Below, one piece after another: positions 17,157 through 26,198 of a DNA stretch of 64,000 nt (position 1 is its first letter; the number at the start of each line of letters is the position of its first letter). The DNA comes from an uncultured Eubacterium sp. Its GTDB lineage: Bacteria > Bacillota > Clostridia > Lachnospirales > Lachnospiraceae. The stretch spans positions 152,899 to 216,898 of the forward strand of contig CAPAOV010000001.1 in the NCBI GenBank assembly GCA_948579355.1, read 5' to 3'. Position numbers and translations under genes: made by a program. The notes under the pieces were generated by a model. That model did no database searches and was not told the origin of the DNA. It saw only the letters and a program-made list of their open reading frames with translations.

Positions 17157-19052
17157 ATGAGAAACAGTAACAGATGCAGACTCGCCACGGCACTGTTCGT
17201 GGGGATGATAGTATTCATTATCGTTTTTTGGGTGGCTGGAGCTCATTCGCAGGCGGCAAATCAGACGGGGGTAGTAACGGCCAGTACATTGAATGTAAGG
17301 ATTGGTGCCGGAGTAGATAATGCCATTTTGCAGCAGGACGGAAAAAACGTCACACTGTCAAATGGTTTCCGTGTGACGATTACGGAAACGCTGACCGGAT
17401 GGTACAAAGTAAGTTTTAATCTCAATGGAGTCAGTCTTTCCGGATATGTAAGTGCGGATTATATTGCCATTGAGACAGCGGCGACGTCCTCGCCGCAATC
17501 GACACAGACGCCGGTTGTGAAACCGCAGGTAATTTATCGGACAGAGACAAGTTATAAGCCGATTTCCGTGGCCGCGCGCATTTCAAAAACAGCGCCGCTC
17601 TGTAAAAAGAACGGAAAAACACGCTATAAGGTGGCAAAAAAGAAAATCTATCTGGCAAAAAAGAAAAAGATAACCATTCAGGGCGAAAAGATAATTTCCG
17701 GGAAAAAATGGTTTAAAATATCTTTTACTTATAAGAAGAAAAAAAGAACGGCATATGTCCGTAATACTTATGTGAAAATGACGTTAAAGAAAGCTGCCAA
17801 CGCTAAGATTTTCAACGTAAAAAAGAGCGTTAAAGTGCGGAAAAAGAAAGGGAACAAGGCAGCTTATAAGAAAAGCGGCGGTAAGATTATCCGCATTGCC
17901 AAGGGCAGTACCGTTTCCATTACCAAAGATGTTTTGGAAAAGGAAACAAAATGGTATAAAATCTCGTATTCATACAAAGGAAAAACGAACACGGGATATG
18001 TAAATTCAAAATATGTGAAGCTGGCCAAAAAGGCCCAGACAAAAAAAGTGCGGGTAACCGTACTGTCGAGCGCACAATTTGAGCAGATGATGAAAGACCA
18101 GAGATTTCCGGAAAGTTACAAGCAGAGTCTCAGAATATTACATCAGCAATATCCGTATTGGCAGTTTCAGGCATATCACACGGGATTGGATTGGAATACC
18201 GTAATTGCCAACGAATCCAAAACCGGAGTGAACCTGATTAGCAATGCCAAAGGGCCGTCATGGAAGTCTAAGGCAGAGGATGCCTACGACGCCGCTACCG
18301 GTAAATGGAAAGTGTTTGACGGCAGCACATGGGTGGCAGCTTCGAGGGAGGCCGTCAGTTTTTATATGGACCCGCGGAACTTTTTAAATGACCGCACGGT
18401 ATTTATGTTTGAACTGTTGGAATATCAGCCGCAGTATCAGACAAAAACAGGTGTGAATACAATTTTATCCAATACTCCGTTTTATAAGAAAACATTTTCT
18501 TATCAGGATATCCATACCGGAGCTGGTAAGAGTATGTATTATGTAGATGCTTTTATCGAGGCGGCGAAGAGTACAAAAGTAAGTCCGTATCATTTGGCTT
18601 CGCGCGTCAAACAGGAAGTGGTAACAAGCGCCACGACGACAAGCAGCGCAGTAACCGGAGAGGTGTCGGCGTATCCCGGCATTTACAACTTTTATAATAT
18701 TGGCGCTACGAGCAGCAGCCAGCCGGTTTTGAACGGTTTGAAGTGGGCGGCGAATAAAACAGCGGGAACTTATTTGCGGCCGTGGACTGACCCATACCGC
18801 TCCATTGTCGGCGGCGCTCAGTATATCAGTCAGGGATATATAAGCAAAGGACAAAATACGGGATATCTGGAAAAGTTTAATGTGACGTCATACCAGCGGT
18901 ATAATCATCAGTATATGACGAATGTGGAAGCCGCTTACGAAGAGGCGATGAAGACGAAAAAAGCCTATGCCGATACGATGAATCAGACGCCGCTAGTTTT
19001 TTCCATACCGGTATTCGAAAATATGCCGGCATCGTGTTGTCCGATGCCTTGA
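17157..19052 (+). CDS. Secreted N-acetylglucosaminidase with three SH3-like domains
   Basis: A probable peptidoglycan hydrolase cutting the glycan strand. A signal peptide covers about residues 1-33. It is followed by an SH3b domain (about 37-103, with STLNVRIGAG and SGYVSADYI) and two more SH3-like repeats extremely rich in lysine (about 135-215 and 220-295; KWFKISFTYKKKKRTAYV and KWYKISYSYKGKTNTGYV). The C-terminal region (about 300-615) resembles the LytD-type glucosaminidase family (GH73-like): the candidate catalytic Glu is in SRVKQEVV and the family block YNFYNIGA follows. The start has a TAGGAGG ribosome-binding site 9 bases after the methyltransferase stop. SH3 repeats normally bind the wall. 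Confidence 0.85.
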   Translation: MRNSNRCRLATALFVGMIVFIIVFWVAGAHSQAANQTGVVTASTLNVRIGAGVDNAILQQDGKNVTLSNGFRVTITETLTGWYKVSFNLNGVSLSGYVSADYIAIETAATSSPQSTQTPVVKPQVIYRTETSYKPISVAARISKTAPLCKKNGKTRYKVAKKKIYLAKKKKITIQGEKIISGKKWFKISFTYKKKKRTAYVRNTYVKMTLKKAANAKIFNVKKSVKVRKKKGNKAAYKKSGGKIIRIAKGSTVSITKDVLEKETKWYKISYSYKGKTNTGYVNSKYVKLAKKAQTKKVRVTVLSSAQFEQMMKDQRFPESYKQSLRILHQQYPYWQFQAYHTGLDWNTVIANESKTGVNLISNAKGPSWKSKAEDAYDAATGKWKVFDGSTWVAASREAVSFYMDPRNFLNDRTVFMFELLEYQPQYQTKTGVNTILSNTPFYKKTFSYQDIHTGAGKSMYYVDAFIEAAKSTKVSPYHLASRVKQEVVTSATTTSSAVTGEVSAYPGIYNFYNIGATSSSQPVLNGLKWAANKTAGTYLRPWTDPYRSIVGGAQYISQGYISKGQNTGYLEKFNVTSYQRYNHQYMTNVEAAYEEAMKTKKAYADTMNQTPLVFSIPVFENMPASCCPMP

Positions 19053-19079
19053 GGTAAATAGTTGAGGGAGGGATGAAAA

Positions 19080-20333
19080 ATGAGAGGCAGATATTGGGTG
19101 GCCGGTATCCTTATCCTGTTTGGATGTATGCTTGTTTCTATAAGAGCCGATGCCGCCAGCGGGGTGGTGCAGTTTACAACGACCACTCCCGTAGTGACGA
19201 AAGGCGGCGTCTGTACGGTTGTCTGTCAGGTGACATCGGAAGAAGCGTTTCTGGATACTGCCTTTTCTGTCAGTTATGACGACCATATCCTTACTTTTTT
19301 GACCGGAGGGGCAAAAGTAAAGGGAGGAAACGGACTGCTGAAAGTATCCTCGTTGGGAAATACAGAGGAAACGAAAAAAAAGACGTTTTCTTTACAGTTT
19401 GAGGCAAAGAAAAAAGGAAGCTGCCTAATTGAGCTGGAGGGTCAGGCAGATATTATTGATTCGGAGGGCGGGCATTTATCGCTTTCCAGTAACCGCCTGA
19501 CGGTGACAGTTCAAAAAAAGGGAGCGGTGGCGTCCCCGTCTCCCGTGCCGTCGGCGAATCCAAAGGTGACGCCGCAGCCGCTTCCTGCGAAAGAGAACCG
19601 ATTAAAGAAGTTAAGTGCACATTGCGTTTCCTTTGAGCCTAATTTTGCGCCGGAGCAGAAAGAGTACAATGTCACGGTAGACGCCGCCACCGATAAATTG
19701 TATATCAGTTATGCGCCTATGGATGAAAAAGCAAGAGTTCTTCTGAAAGGAAACGAAGAACTGGTGAGCGGTTCCAATCGGGTGATTGTCCGTGTTCTGG
19801 CAGAGAACGGCGGAGAGCGGCAATATGTGCTGAACGTACGCAAAGAGACGGAGAAAGAGACAAAGAAACGGGAAGAGCAGGGCCAGAGCCAGAAAAAGGA
19901 TATGACGTTTTCGATTGCCAGACGGGGAGACGGGATCTTTATCCAGAACGCCTATGAATTTGAAGTTCTGGATGCATCGGAAGTTTCGCAGGTGCCTGCC
20001 GGATATATCCAGTCGAATATTGAGTTGAAAGGAATTACAATACCGGCATTTACGATGGAGCAGGATTTGGATAACAATTATCTGCTTCTCTACCTGAAAG
20101 GTCCGTCAAAACAAAGTACATGGTATCAGTACGACAGAGAGGAGCAGACGCTCCAGCGATATACGGGAACGATGACAGAACGTGTTAATCGGGGCGACAA
20201 AGGAGAACGAGAAGGAACGGCTGATAATTCCAATTATATATGGATAGTAATTGTTGTTGTATTGGTTATAATGCTTCTGTGTATGTTGATTGCCATGTTG
20301 AAGATGGCGATGCAGAGAAAGAGACGGACTTGA
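19080..20333 (+). CDS. Exported, membrane-anchored protein with cohesin-like and cadherin-like domains
   Basis: 417 residues. A signal peptide occupies about 1-25. A cohesin-like beta-sandwich spans about 27-145 (FSVSYDDHILTFLTGG, then KKGSCLIELEGQADIID). A Pro-rich linker follows at about 150-172. A cadherin-like beta-sandwich domain covers about 175-260, with the hallmark LSAHCVSFEPNFAPEQKEYNV. A charged linker, a further unassigned domain and one membrane helix (about 383-410) with a basic tail complete the protein. It sits 27 bases after the glucosaminidase gene and is probably cotranscribed. It may scaffold proteins or polymers at the cell surface, but no dockerin partner is seen in this window. 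Confidence 0.75.
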   Translation: MRGRYWVAGILILFGCMLVSIRADAASGVVQFTTTTPVVTKGGVCTVVCQVTSEEAFLDTAFSVSYDDHILTFLTGGAKVKGGNGLLKVSSLGNTEETKKKTFSLQFEAKKKGSCLIELEGQADIIDSEGGHLSLSSNRLTVTVQKKGAVASPSPVPSANPKVTPQPLPAKENRLKKLSAHCVSFEPNFAPEQKEYNVTVDAATDKLYISYAPMDEKARVLLKGNEELVSGSNRVIVRVLAENGGERQYVLNVRKETEKETKKREEQGQSQKKDMTFSIARRGDGIFIQNAYEFEVLDASEVSQVPAGYIQSNIELKGITIPAFTMEQDLDNNYLLLYLKGPSKQSTWYQYDREEQTLQRYTGTMTERVNRGDKGEREGTADNSNYIWIVIVVVLVIMLLCMLIAMLKMAMQRKRRT

Positions 20334-20360
20334 TTTGGGCGTTCCAAACAGGAGGAAAAG

Positions 20361-20744
20361 ATGTATATATCAATAGATTTTAATAGCGGGGAAGCATTAT
20401 ATGTGCAATTGTGCAATCAGATTATTCGGGCAATTGTAAAATCGGAACTGCGAGAGGGTGAAAATCTGCCCTCGGTCAGGGAGATGGCGGACACGGTTGG
20501 AATTAATATGCACACGGTGAACAAAGCCTATGGCATTCTGCGTCAGGAGGGTTATCTGACCGTAGACCAGAGGCGCGGCGCTGTCGTTGCCGTCGATATG
20601 GACAAAGTAAAAGCGATGGTAGAATTAGCCGATACACTGGATTTGGTGTTAGCCCGCGCCATCTGCAAACAGGTGACGAGAGAGGAAGTCCATGAACTGG
20701 TAGACCGGATATACAAAGAATACGAAGATTATCAAAATAAATGA
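20361..20744 (+). CDS. GntR-family transcriptional regulator, YtrA-like
   Basis: 127 residues: a GntR winged helix-turn-helix (ALYVQLCNQIIRAIVKSELREGENLPSVREMA, recognition helix near INMHTVNKAYGILRQEG) with only a short C-terminal tail. That size and layout mark the YtrA subfamily, whose members usually lack an effector domain. It has a good AGGAGG ribosome-binding site and lies 16 bases before clpC, so it may regulate its own operon including clpC. Confidence 0.9.
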   Translation: MYISIDFNSGEALYVQLCNQIIRAIVKSELREGENLPSVREMADTVGINMHTVNKAYGILRQEGYLTVDQRRGAVVAVDMDKVKAMVELADTLDLVLARAICKQVTREEVHELVDRIYKEYEDYQNK

Positions 20745-20760
20745 TAGGAGAGAGGAAGCA

Positions 20761-23235
20761 ATGAAAAAAGAGTTTACGGCAGAAGCCGGAAAAGCATTGA
20801 ATCGGGCGGCGAAGTATGCGGCCAAAATGGGACAATACGTGGTTGGCTCCGAGCATCTTCTCTATGGTTTGGGGAGCGCTCCGGGGGTGGCTTCAAGGGT
20901 ACTAAAAGAAAATGGTCTGGGCAAAGATGCGCTGGACTTTGAAATAAAGAATTATTGTGGAATATCCGACACTGCCCTGATTGACAATGCGGGCAGTGAA
21001 TCTTCACCGCTGTTGGAAAAGCTGTTGGATAAAAGCGAAGAAGAGGCCGAGAAAGCAGGAATGGAAAAGATTGGTACGGAACATATGCTTCTGGCGATTC
21101 TCAAAGATATGTCCTGTGTTGCCTATAAAGTACTTTTGGCGGCGCAGGCCAATATTCAGAAGATTTATATGGATGTTGTGACAACCGTCGGGGGTGATAT
21201 GGCGCTGGCGAAAAATGAATTAATTGCCAGCCGTTCCCGAAATAAAAAGGGCGGCTCGGAAACGCCGATGTTAGACCAGTATGCCAGAGATTTGAATCAG
21301 TATGCGCTGGATGGGAAACTCGACCCCGTTTCTCACCGTGACGATGAAATAGAAAGCGTTATCAGTATTCTCAGCCGGCGGACGAAGAACAACCCGTGTC
21401 TGATTGGGGAGCCGGGTGTTGGCAAGACCGCCATTGTGGAGGGGCTTGCCCAGCGTATCGCCGATGGCGATGTGCCGGAAATACTGGAAGATAAGCGTGT
21501 TCTGACACTGGATTTGTCGGGCATGGTAGCGGGCTCAAAGTACCGCGGTGAGTTTGAGGAGAGGATTAAGCGTGCCATTCGTGAAACGAGGCAGCAGGGC
21601 AATATATTACTATTTATTGATGAACTGCATACGGTGATAGGCGCCGGAGGAGCCGAGGGGGCCATTGATGCGTCGAACATACTTAAACCGGCGATGGCGC
21701 GTGGAGAAATTCAGGTAATTGGGGCTACGACAAGAGAAGAGTACCGGAAACATGTGGAGAAAGACGCCGCTCTGGAGAGACGTTTTCAGCCGGTTGTCAT
21801 TGAAGAGCCGACTGCGGCGCAGACGATTGGAATGCTCAAAGAACTGCGCAGCCGCTACGAAGAATATCACAACGTAATAATAAGCGACGAGGCGGTTGAA
21901 GCAGCCGTCACGTTATCGGCGCGCTATGTAAACGACCGTTTCCTGCCGGATAAGGCTATTGATTTGATGGACGAGGCGGCGGCTGCGTTCCGTCTACAGG
22001 AATTATACCGCAGGACGGAAGAGCGGGGCAAATGGAAAGAACAGTTGGAAACTGTCTATGAGCAAAAAGAGGAAGCGCTCATTCAGGGGAATATGGAACT
22101 TGTACAGGAACTTGTCCGCAAAGAAAGGGAGTTAGAGAGCGGGCTGCAAAAAGAAGAGAAAAAGAAACAGAAAAAGCAAAAAAAGGAGAACGATACGATT
22201 CGGGCTTCCCATATAGCGGAAGTAGTAGCGAAGTGGACGAATATTCCGGTACAGCAAATGCAGGAAGCGGAGGTAGACCGCCTGAGGCGTCTGGAAGAAA
22301 TCCTGCATGAAAGAGTAGTGGGACAGGAAGAGGCCGTGCAGGCAGTATCGAGAGCCGTACGGCGCGGACGTATCGGCTTGAAAGACCCGAAAAGGCCAAT
22401 TGGCTCTTTTCTGTTTCTCGGCCCGACCGGTGTCGGCAAGACAGAATTGAGTAAAGCACTGGCAGAGGCGGTGTTTGGCTCGGAGAAAGACATGATACGC
22501 GTAGATATGTCAGAATATATGGAAAAGCAGAGTGTATCGAAGATGATTGGTTCGCCTCCGGGATACGTCGGATATGAGGAGGGCGGCCAATTGAGTGAAA
22601 AGGTTCGCCAAAAACCATATTCGGTGCTTCTGTTTGACGAGATTGAGAAAGCGCATCCTGATGTCTTTAATATGCTGCTTCAGGTATTGGAAGACGGTCA
22701 CATTACAGACGCACACGGACGCAAGGTAGATTTTAAAAATACAATCATTATTATGACGTCCAACGCCGGAGCTAACCGTATTATATCGCCAAAACAGTTG
22801 GGCTTCGGGCAGAAAGTAAGCGAAGAAGAGAACCATAAAAGGATGAAAGAGGGTGTAATGGAAGAAGTCAAACACATTTTCAAGCCGGAATTTATTAACC
22901 GTGTGGACGAGATGATTGTTTTCCATGCGTTAAATGAGGAGAATATCCGCTCTATTACAGGTATTTTAGTGAATAATTTTGTAAAACGCGTCAAAGAGCA
23001 GATGCATATGGAGCTTCATATTAAAGATGAAGTCATTGATTTTGTATCAAAGAAAGGATTTGACAAAGATTATGGCGCAAGACCAATCCGGCGAGCCATT
23101 CAGACAGAGATAGAAGATGTACTGGCAGAGGCTGTTTTGGCGGGCAGAGCGGCCATCGGCGATGAGGCGGAAGTGACGCTTGTCAAAGATGGTGGCAGGG
23201 AGAAAGTTTTTGTCCAAAAAATCACAAAAAAGTAA
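20761..23235 (+). CDS. clpC: ClpC-type AAA+ unfoldase of the Clp protease
   Basis: An ATP-driven unfoldase that feeds proteins to ClpP. An N-terminal Clp_N repeat pair covers residues 1-145. The D1 AAA module has Walker A GEPGVGKT (216-223) and Walker B LLFIDELHT. The middle region has a Lys/Glu-rich stretch (about 410-478). The D2 AAA module has Walker A GPTGVGKT (554-561), and a ClpB_D2-small C-terminal domain follows. The 824 residues are typical of ClpC. The middle region is highly charged, with KKKQKKQKK at its end. CtsR, McsA and McsB, the usual partners of clpC in Firmicutes, are not beside it; a GntR regulator takes that position. Confidence 0.92.
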   Translation: MKKEFTAEAGKALNRAAKYAAKMGQYVVGSEHLLYGLGSAPGVASRVLKENGLGKDALDFEIKNYCGISDTALIDNAGSESSPLLEKLLDKSEEEAEKAGMEKIGTEHMLLAILKDMSCVAYKVLLAAQANIQKIYMDVVTTVGGDMALAKNELIASRSRNKKGGSETPMLDQYARDLNQYALDGKLDPVSHRDDEIESVISILSRRTKNNPCLIGEPGVGKTAIVEGLAQRIADGDVPEILEDKRVLTLDLSGMVAGSKYRGEFEERIKRAIRETRQQGNILLFIDELHTVIGAGGAEGAIDASNILKPAMARGEIQVIGATTREEYRKHVEKDAALERRFQPVVIEEPTAAQTIGMLKELRSRYEEYHNVIISDEAVEAAVTLSARYVNDRFLPDKAIDLMDEAAAAFRLQELYRRTEERGKWKEQLETVYEQKEEALIQGNMELVQELVRKERELESGLQKEEKKKQKKQKKENDTIRASHIAEVVAKWTNIPVQQMQEAEVDRLRRLEEILHERVVGQEEAVQAVSRAVRRGRIGLKDPKRPIGSFLFLGPTGVGKTELSKALAEAVFGSEKDMIRVDMSEYMEKQSVSKMIGSPPGYVGYEEGGQLSEKVRQKPYSVLLFDEIEKAHPDVFNMLLQVLEDGHITDAHGRKVDFKNTIIIMTSNAGANRIISPKQLGFGQKVSEEENHKRMKEGVMEEVKHIFKPEFINRVDEMIVFHALNEENIRSITGILVNNFVKRVKEQMHMELHIKDEVIDFVSKKGFDKDYGARPIRRAIQTEIEDVLAEAVLAGRAAIGDEAEVTLVKDGGREKVFVQKITKK

Positions 23236-23326
23236 TAGCAAAAAATCCAATTGTATTGTATACTTAAAGTAGATGAGACGTGGGCCGAAAGGCAGAAGTG
23301 TAATGGAACGAAGGAGGACTCACAAG

Positions 23327-23740
23327 ATGAGCGTGATTGAAGAACTTATTCGCAAGGATGATGCGGGTACATTAAGTTTTGGCAACTATCAATTAGACGC
23401 AAAGACGAAGAAATCAGATTTTCACTATGAGGGCGCAAGCTATAAGATTAAGACCTTTAAGGAGATTACTAAATTAGAGAAAAACGGCGCCCTTGTGTAC
23501 GAATCGGTTCCCGGTTCGACGGTAACCGGCTTTCGGGGCAATAGTGAAGTTGTTGAGTTTGATGTCGAAGCGCCGGGAGACATAAGTTTTACGTTGGAGA
23601 TGGAGCCGTCTACGGAATATAAGCTGGTTGTGGACGGAGTGTCCGCAGGACGTATCCAGACAAATGTCGGAGGCAAGTTAAATGCCAGCCTTTCTTTAAA
23701 CGAGGGAAGCAAATCCGGCATCAAAATCGTGAAGTGCTGA
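23327..23740 (+). CDS. Conserved small beta-rich protein, unknown function
   Basis: 137 residues with no signal peptide or membrane segment. The N-terminus (MSVIEELIRKDDAGTLSFGN) is followed by an alternating beta-type sequence. The C-terminal half contains FTLEMEPSTEYKLVVDGV and ends in SGIKIVKC. I do not recognise a named family with certainty; endosialidase-like proteins of Firmicutes have similar features. ATG 23327 is chosen over upstream codons because AAGGAGG lies 9 bases before it. It stands alone between clpC and radA, with a terminator after it. Confidence 0.7.
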   Translation: MSVIEELIRKDDAGTLSFGNYQLDAKTKKSDFHYEGASYKIKTFKEITKLEKNGALVYESVPGSTVTGFRGNSEVVEFDVEAPGDISFTLEMEPSTEYKLVVDGVSAGRIQTNVGGKLNASLSLNEGSKSGIKIVKC

Positions 23741-23765
23741 TGATAAAAGGATGAGAGAGAATTTT

Positions 23766-23800
23766 AAGCACCGATGTTATCCATCGGTGCTTCTACTGTT
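23766..23800 (+). terminator. Intrinsic terminator before radA
   Basis: AAGCACCGATG (23766-23776) pairs perfectly with CATCGGTGCTT (23782-23792) around a 5-base loop, followed by CTACTGTTT. The T-tract is weak but the stem is strong. Confidence 0.7.
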
Positions 23801-23835
23801 TAAATGGAGGGGCGTAATACGCCAAAAAGGTGAAA

Positions 23836-25212
23836 ATGGCGAAAGAAAAGACAATCTTTTTTTGTAAAGAATGTGGTTTTGAGACGGCGAAGTGGCAGGG
23901 CCAGTGTCCGGGGTGCCATGAATGGAACACGTTGGCAGAAGCTCCCACCTCCGGCAGGAGAAAAGCCGGAGGTGCAGGGCGTGAGCGTCTGTCGCAGAGC
24001 AGGCCGGCCAAAATCAACGAAATCGAGACACAGCAGGAGTGCCGTAAACTCACCGGCATAAAGGAGTTGGACCGTGTTCTGGGAGGCGGGATTGTGCCGG
24101 GGTCGCTTGTGTTAGTCGGGGGCGACCCGGGGATTGGTAAATCGACATTGTTGTTGCAGATGTGCCGTCTGCTGGCACAGCAGGGAACGAAAGCGCTGTA
24201 TGTGTCAGGGGAAGAATCAACAAGGCAGATAAAGCTGCGGGCAGAGAGAATCGGAGATTTTACGGATGATTTGTACCTCTATTCCGAAACCGGAATGTCA
24301 GCTATTGTGCAGGCGGCAGAAGAACTAAAACCGGATGTTGTTGTCATCGATTCCATACAGACGATGTTAGAGGAAACGGTTGACGCAGCGCCCGGAAGCG
24401 TCAGTCAGGTGCGGGAAGTGACAAGCCGCCTGTTGCAGATGGCCAAAGGTATGAACATCACAATTTTTATTGTAGGCCATGTAACGAAAGAGGGAAACGT
24501 AGCGGGGCCGCGGATGCTGGAACATATGGTAGATACCGTTCTTTATTTTGAGGGGGATAAGTCTGCCATGTACCGGATGCTTCGCGGAGTAAAAAACCGT
24601 TTTGGCTCAACAAACGAAGTGGGCGTTTTTGAAATGCTTAATCAAGGGCTGAAAGAAGTGCCAAATCCATCCGAATACTTGATGCAGGGGCGGTTGGAAG
24701 AGGAAGCCGGCTCGGTAGTTGCCTGTATTATGGAGGGCAGCCGTCCGTTTTTACTGGAGGTGCAGGCGCTCGTCTGTCAGACGTCATTTCCGATGCCAAG
24801 GCGGACGGCGGTAGGATTTGACTATAACCGCATTAACCTGCTGATGGCAGTATTGGAGAAGCGTCTGGGCGTTCGCATGGCAGATAGTGACGCCTATGTA
24901 AATGTTGCCGGAGGCATGCGGGTGATGGAACCGGCCCTTGATTTGGCGATGGTAGCGGCGCTGTTGTCGAGTTATCGCAATAAAAGCTTGGGAGGAAACA
25001 TCCTTTTGTTCGGTGAGGTAGGGCTTGTTGGGGAAGTCCGCGCCGTCTCACAGGCAGAGCGGCGTGTAGGAGAGGCGATTAAGACCGGATATACAACCTG
25101 TATTCTGCCGGAGAGTAATCGGCAGTCGATTGTCAGAGCCGGCAATCTGCAGATTGATTCGATTCGCTTAATCGGCGTCAAACATATCAGAGAGATTTTG
25201 GAGTATTTGTAA
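23836..25212 (+). CDS. radA: RadA/Sms DNA repair protein
   Basis: A RecA-like ATPase that helps branch migration and processing of recombination intermediates. The N-terminal C4 zinc finger is CKECG...CPGCHEW. Walker A is GDPGIGKSTLLLQ, the RadA-specific KNRFG motif lies in RGVKNRFGSTNE, and a Lon-protease-like C-terminal domain (about 290-458) is present. The 458 residues are normal. ATG 23836 follows AAAAAGG; GTG 23830 is a less likely start. Confidence 0.95.
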   Translation: MAKEKTIFFCKECGFETAKWQGQCPGCHEWNTLAEAPTSGRRKAGGAGRERLSQSRPAKINEIETQQECRKLTGIKELDRVLGGGIVPGSLVLVGGDPGIGKSTLLLQMCRLLAQQGTKALYVSGEESTRQIKLRAERIGDFTDDLYLYSETGMSAIVQAAEELKPDVVVIDSIQTMLEETVDAAPGSVSQVREVTSRLLQMAKGMNITIFIVGHVTKEGNVAGPRMLEHMVDTVLYFEGDKSAMYRMLRGVKNRFGSTNEVGVFEMLNQGLKEVPNPSEYLMQGRLEEEAGSVVACIMEGSRPFLLEVQALVCQTSFPMPRRTAVGFDYNRINLLMAVLEKRLGVRMADSDAYVNVAGGMRVMEPALDLAMVAALLSSYRNKSLGGNILLFGEVGLVGEVRAVSQAERRVGEAIKTGYTTCILPESNRQSIVRAGNLQIDSIRLIGVKHIREILEYL

Positions 25213-25250
25213 GAGGCTGACCGGAAAGAACATTTGAATGGAGGACAGTA

Positions 25251-25724
25251 ATGAGTTATATAGTGGAACAGTGGAATGCGTTGTTGGAATGGCTGGGAAC
25301 AGGAAAAAAAGTAATGCTGGGAATTATTTTTTTTGCCGCCGGAGTTATTGTGAACTGGCTTTGGCAGCCGCCGGAGGGCCTGATGCACGGCTCGTTTCTC
25401 CTGCTGATGACCGGCGTTTTGTTTTTGGTCAACGCCTTGTTTTCCAAACTATGCAAGTGCAACATCCATATCGTGTATTTTGTTTTAACGTTTATTGTCA
25501 TTTTGGAATTGGCGTTTTGGCTCTCGGGAGACTTACAGAAGTTTTCCAATGCCTTTGTATTGTGGGCACCTTGCTTTTTGTTCGTGTGGGCGTTACAATA
25601 TGTCGTATTACAAGTATCAGGGATGGAGAAGTTTAGTAAACGGGCGGTTATCGCATTTTTGGAAACTGTCGTGGGGCTGATAGGAATTGTTGCTGTTTTT
25701 GTGCTTCCTATTTATTTTAAATAG
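25251..25724 (+). CDS. Small integral membrane protein, unknown function
   Basis: 157 residues with about four hydrophobic helices (roughly 20-40, 45-65, 75-95 and 120-150) and few charged residues. No transporter or enzyme motif is recognised. It starts at ATG 25251 with GGAGGACAGTA upstream, 38 bases after radA, so it may be cotranscribed with radA. Confidence 0.65.
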   Translation: MSYIVEQWNALLEWLGTGKKVMLGIIFFAAGVIVNWLWQPPEGLMHGSFLLLMTGVLFLVNALFSKLCKCNIHIVYFVLTFIVILELAFWLSGDLQKFSNAFVLWAPCFLFVWALQYVVLQVSGMEKFSKRAVIAFLETVVGLIGIVAVFVLPIYFK

Positions 25725-25776
25725 GTTATGGCAATTCCATCAGGATTAGGCGATGGACGCGGGAAAGGAGACTGGT

Positions 25777-26187
25777 ATGTATAAAACAGCAAATCAGATT
25801 GTAGAAGATGTAATGGAAGAATATTTTGATATGCCGAGTAAACCGGAAATGAAGACGGTGGCAGATTGTATTTGTCAGCGATTGGCACAGGAGGGTATTC
25901 TTAAAAAGATGAGTAATTTACAAAGCAATGAGATTCTTTTTGCGATAAAGAAAGAAAGAGAAGTGGAGTTGATACAGCTTTGTGAACGCTATATGTATTT
26001 TCTCAAGGAGAGAAGAGAAGATGGAAGCTTGATTTTTGAGGGGAAAGCAGGAGAAAAAAATGCTACCAAAAAAATGACAATCGGAGTTGTTATCTATGAA
26101 AAAAAGGAATTGTTGAATGATTTAACAAAATGGATTTGGACGAATGGAACAGTAGAAGAAGACGCTCTGGCGGAGTTGCAAAGTTAA
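25777..26187 (+). CDS. Unknown cytoplasmic protein, candidate partner of the VapD-like gene
   Basis: 136 residues, mostly helical and charged, with no membrane segment. No family is recognised. ATG 25777 is chosen because of GAAAGGAGACTGGT just before it (an upstream in-frame ATG at 25753 lacks a site). It ends 11 bases before the VapD-like gene, an operon-like spacing typical of toxin-antitoxin pairs. Base composition of this pair is visibly richer in A than the flanking genes. An antitoxin or cofactor role is inference from position only. Confidence 0.6.
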   Translation: MYKTANQIVEDVMEEYFDMPSKPEMKTVADCICQRLAQEGILKKMSNLQSNEILFAIKKEREVELIQLCERYMYFLKERREDGSLIFEGKAGEKNATKKMTIGVVIYEKKELLNDLTKWIWTNGTVEEDALAELQS

Positions 26188-26198
26188 AGGATAAATTT

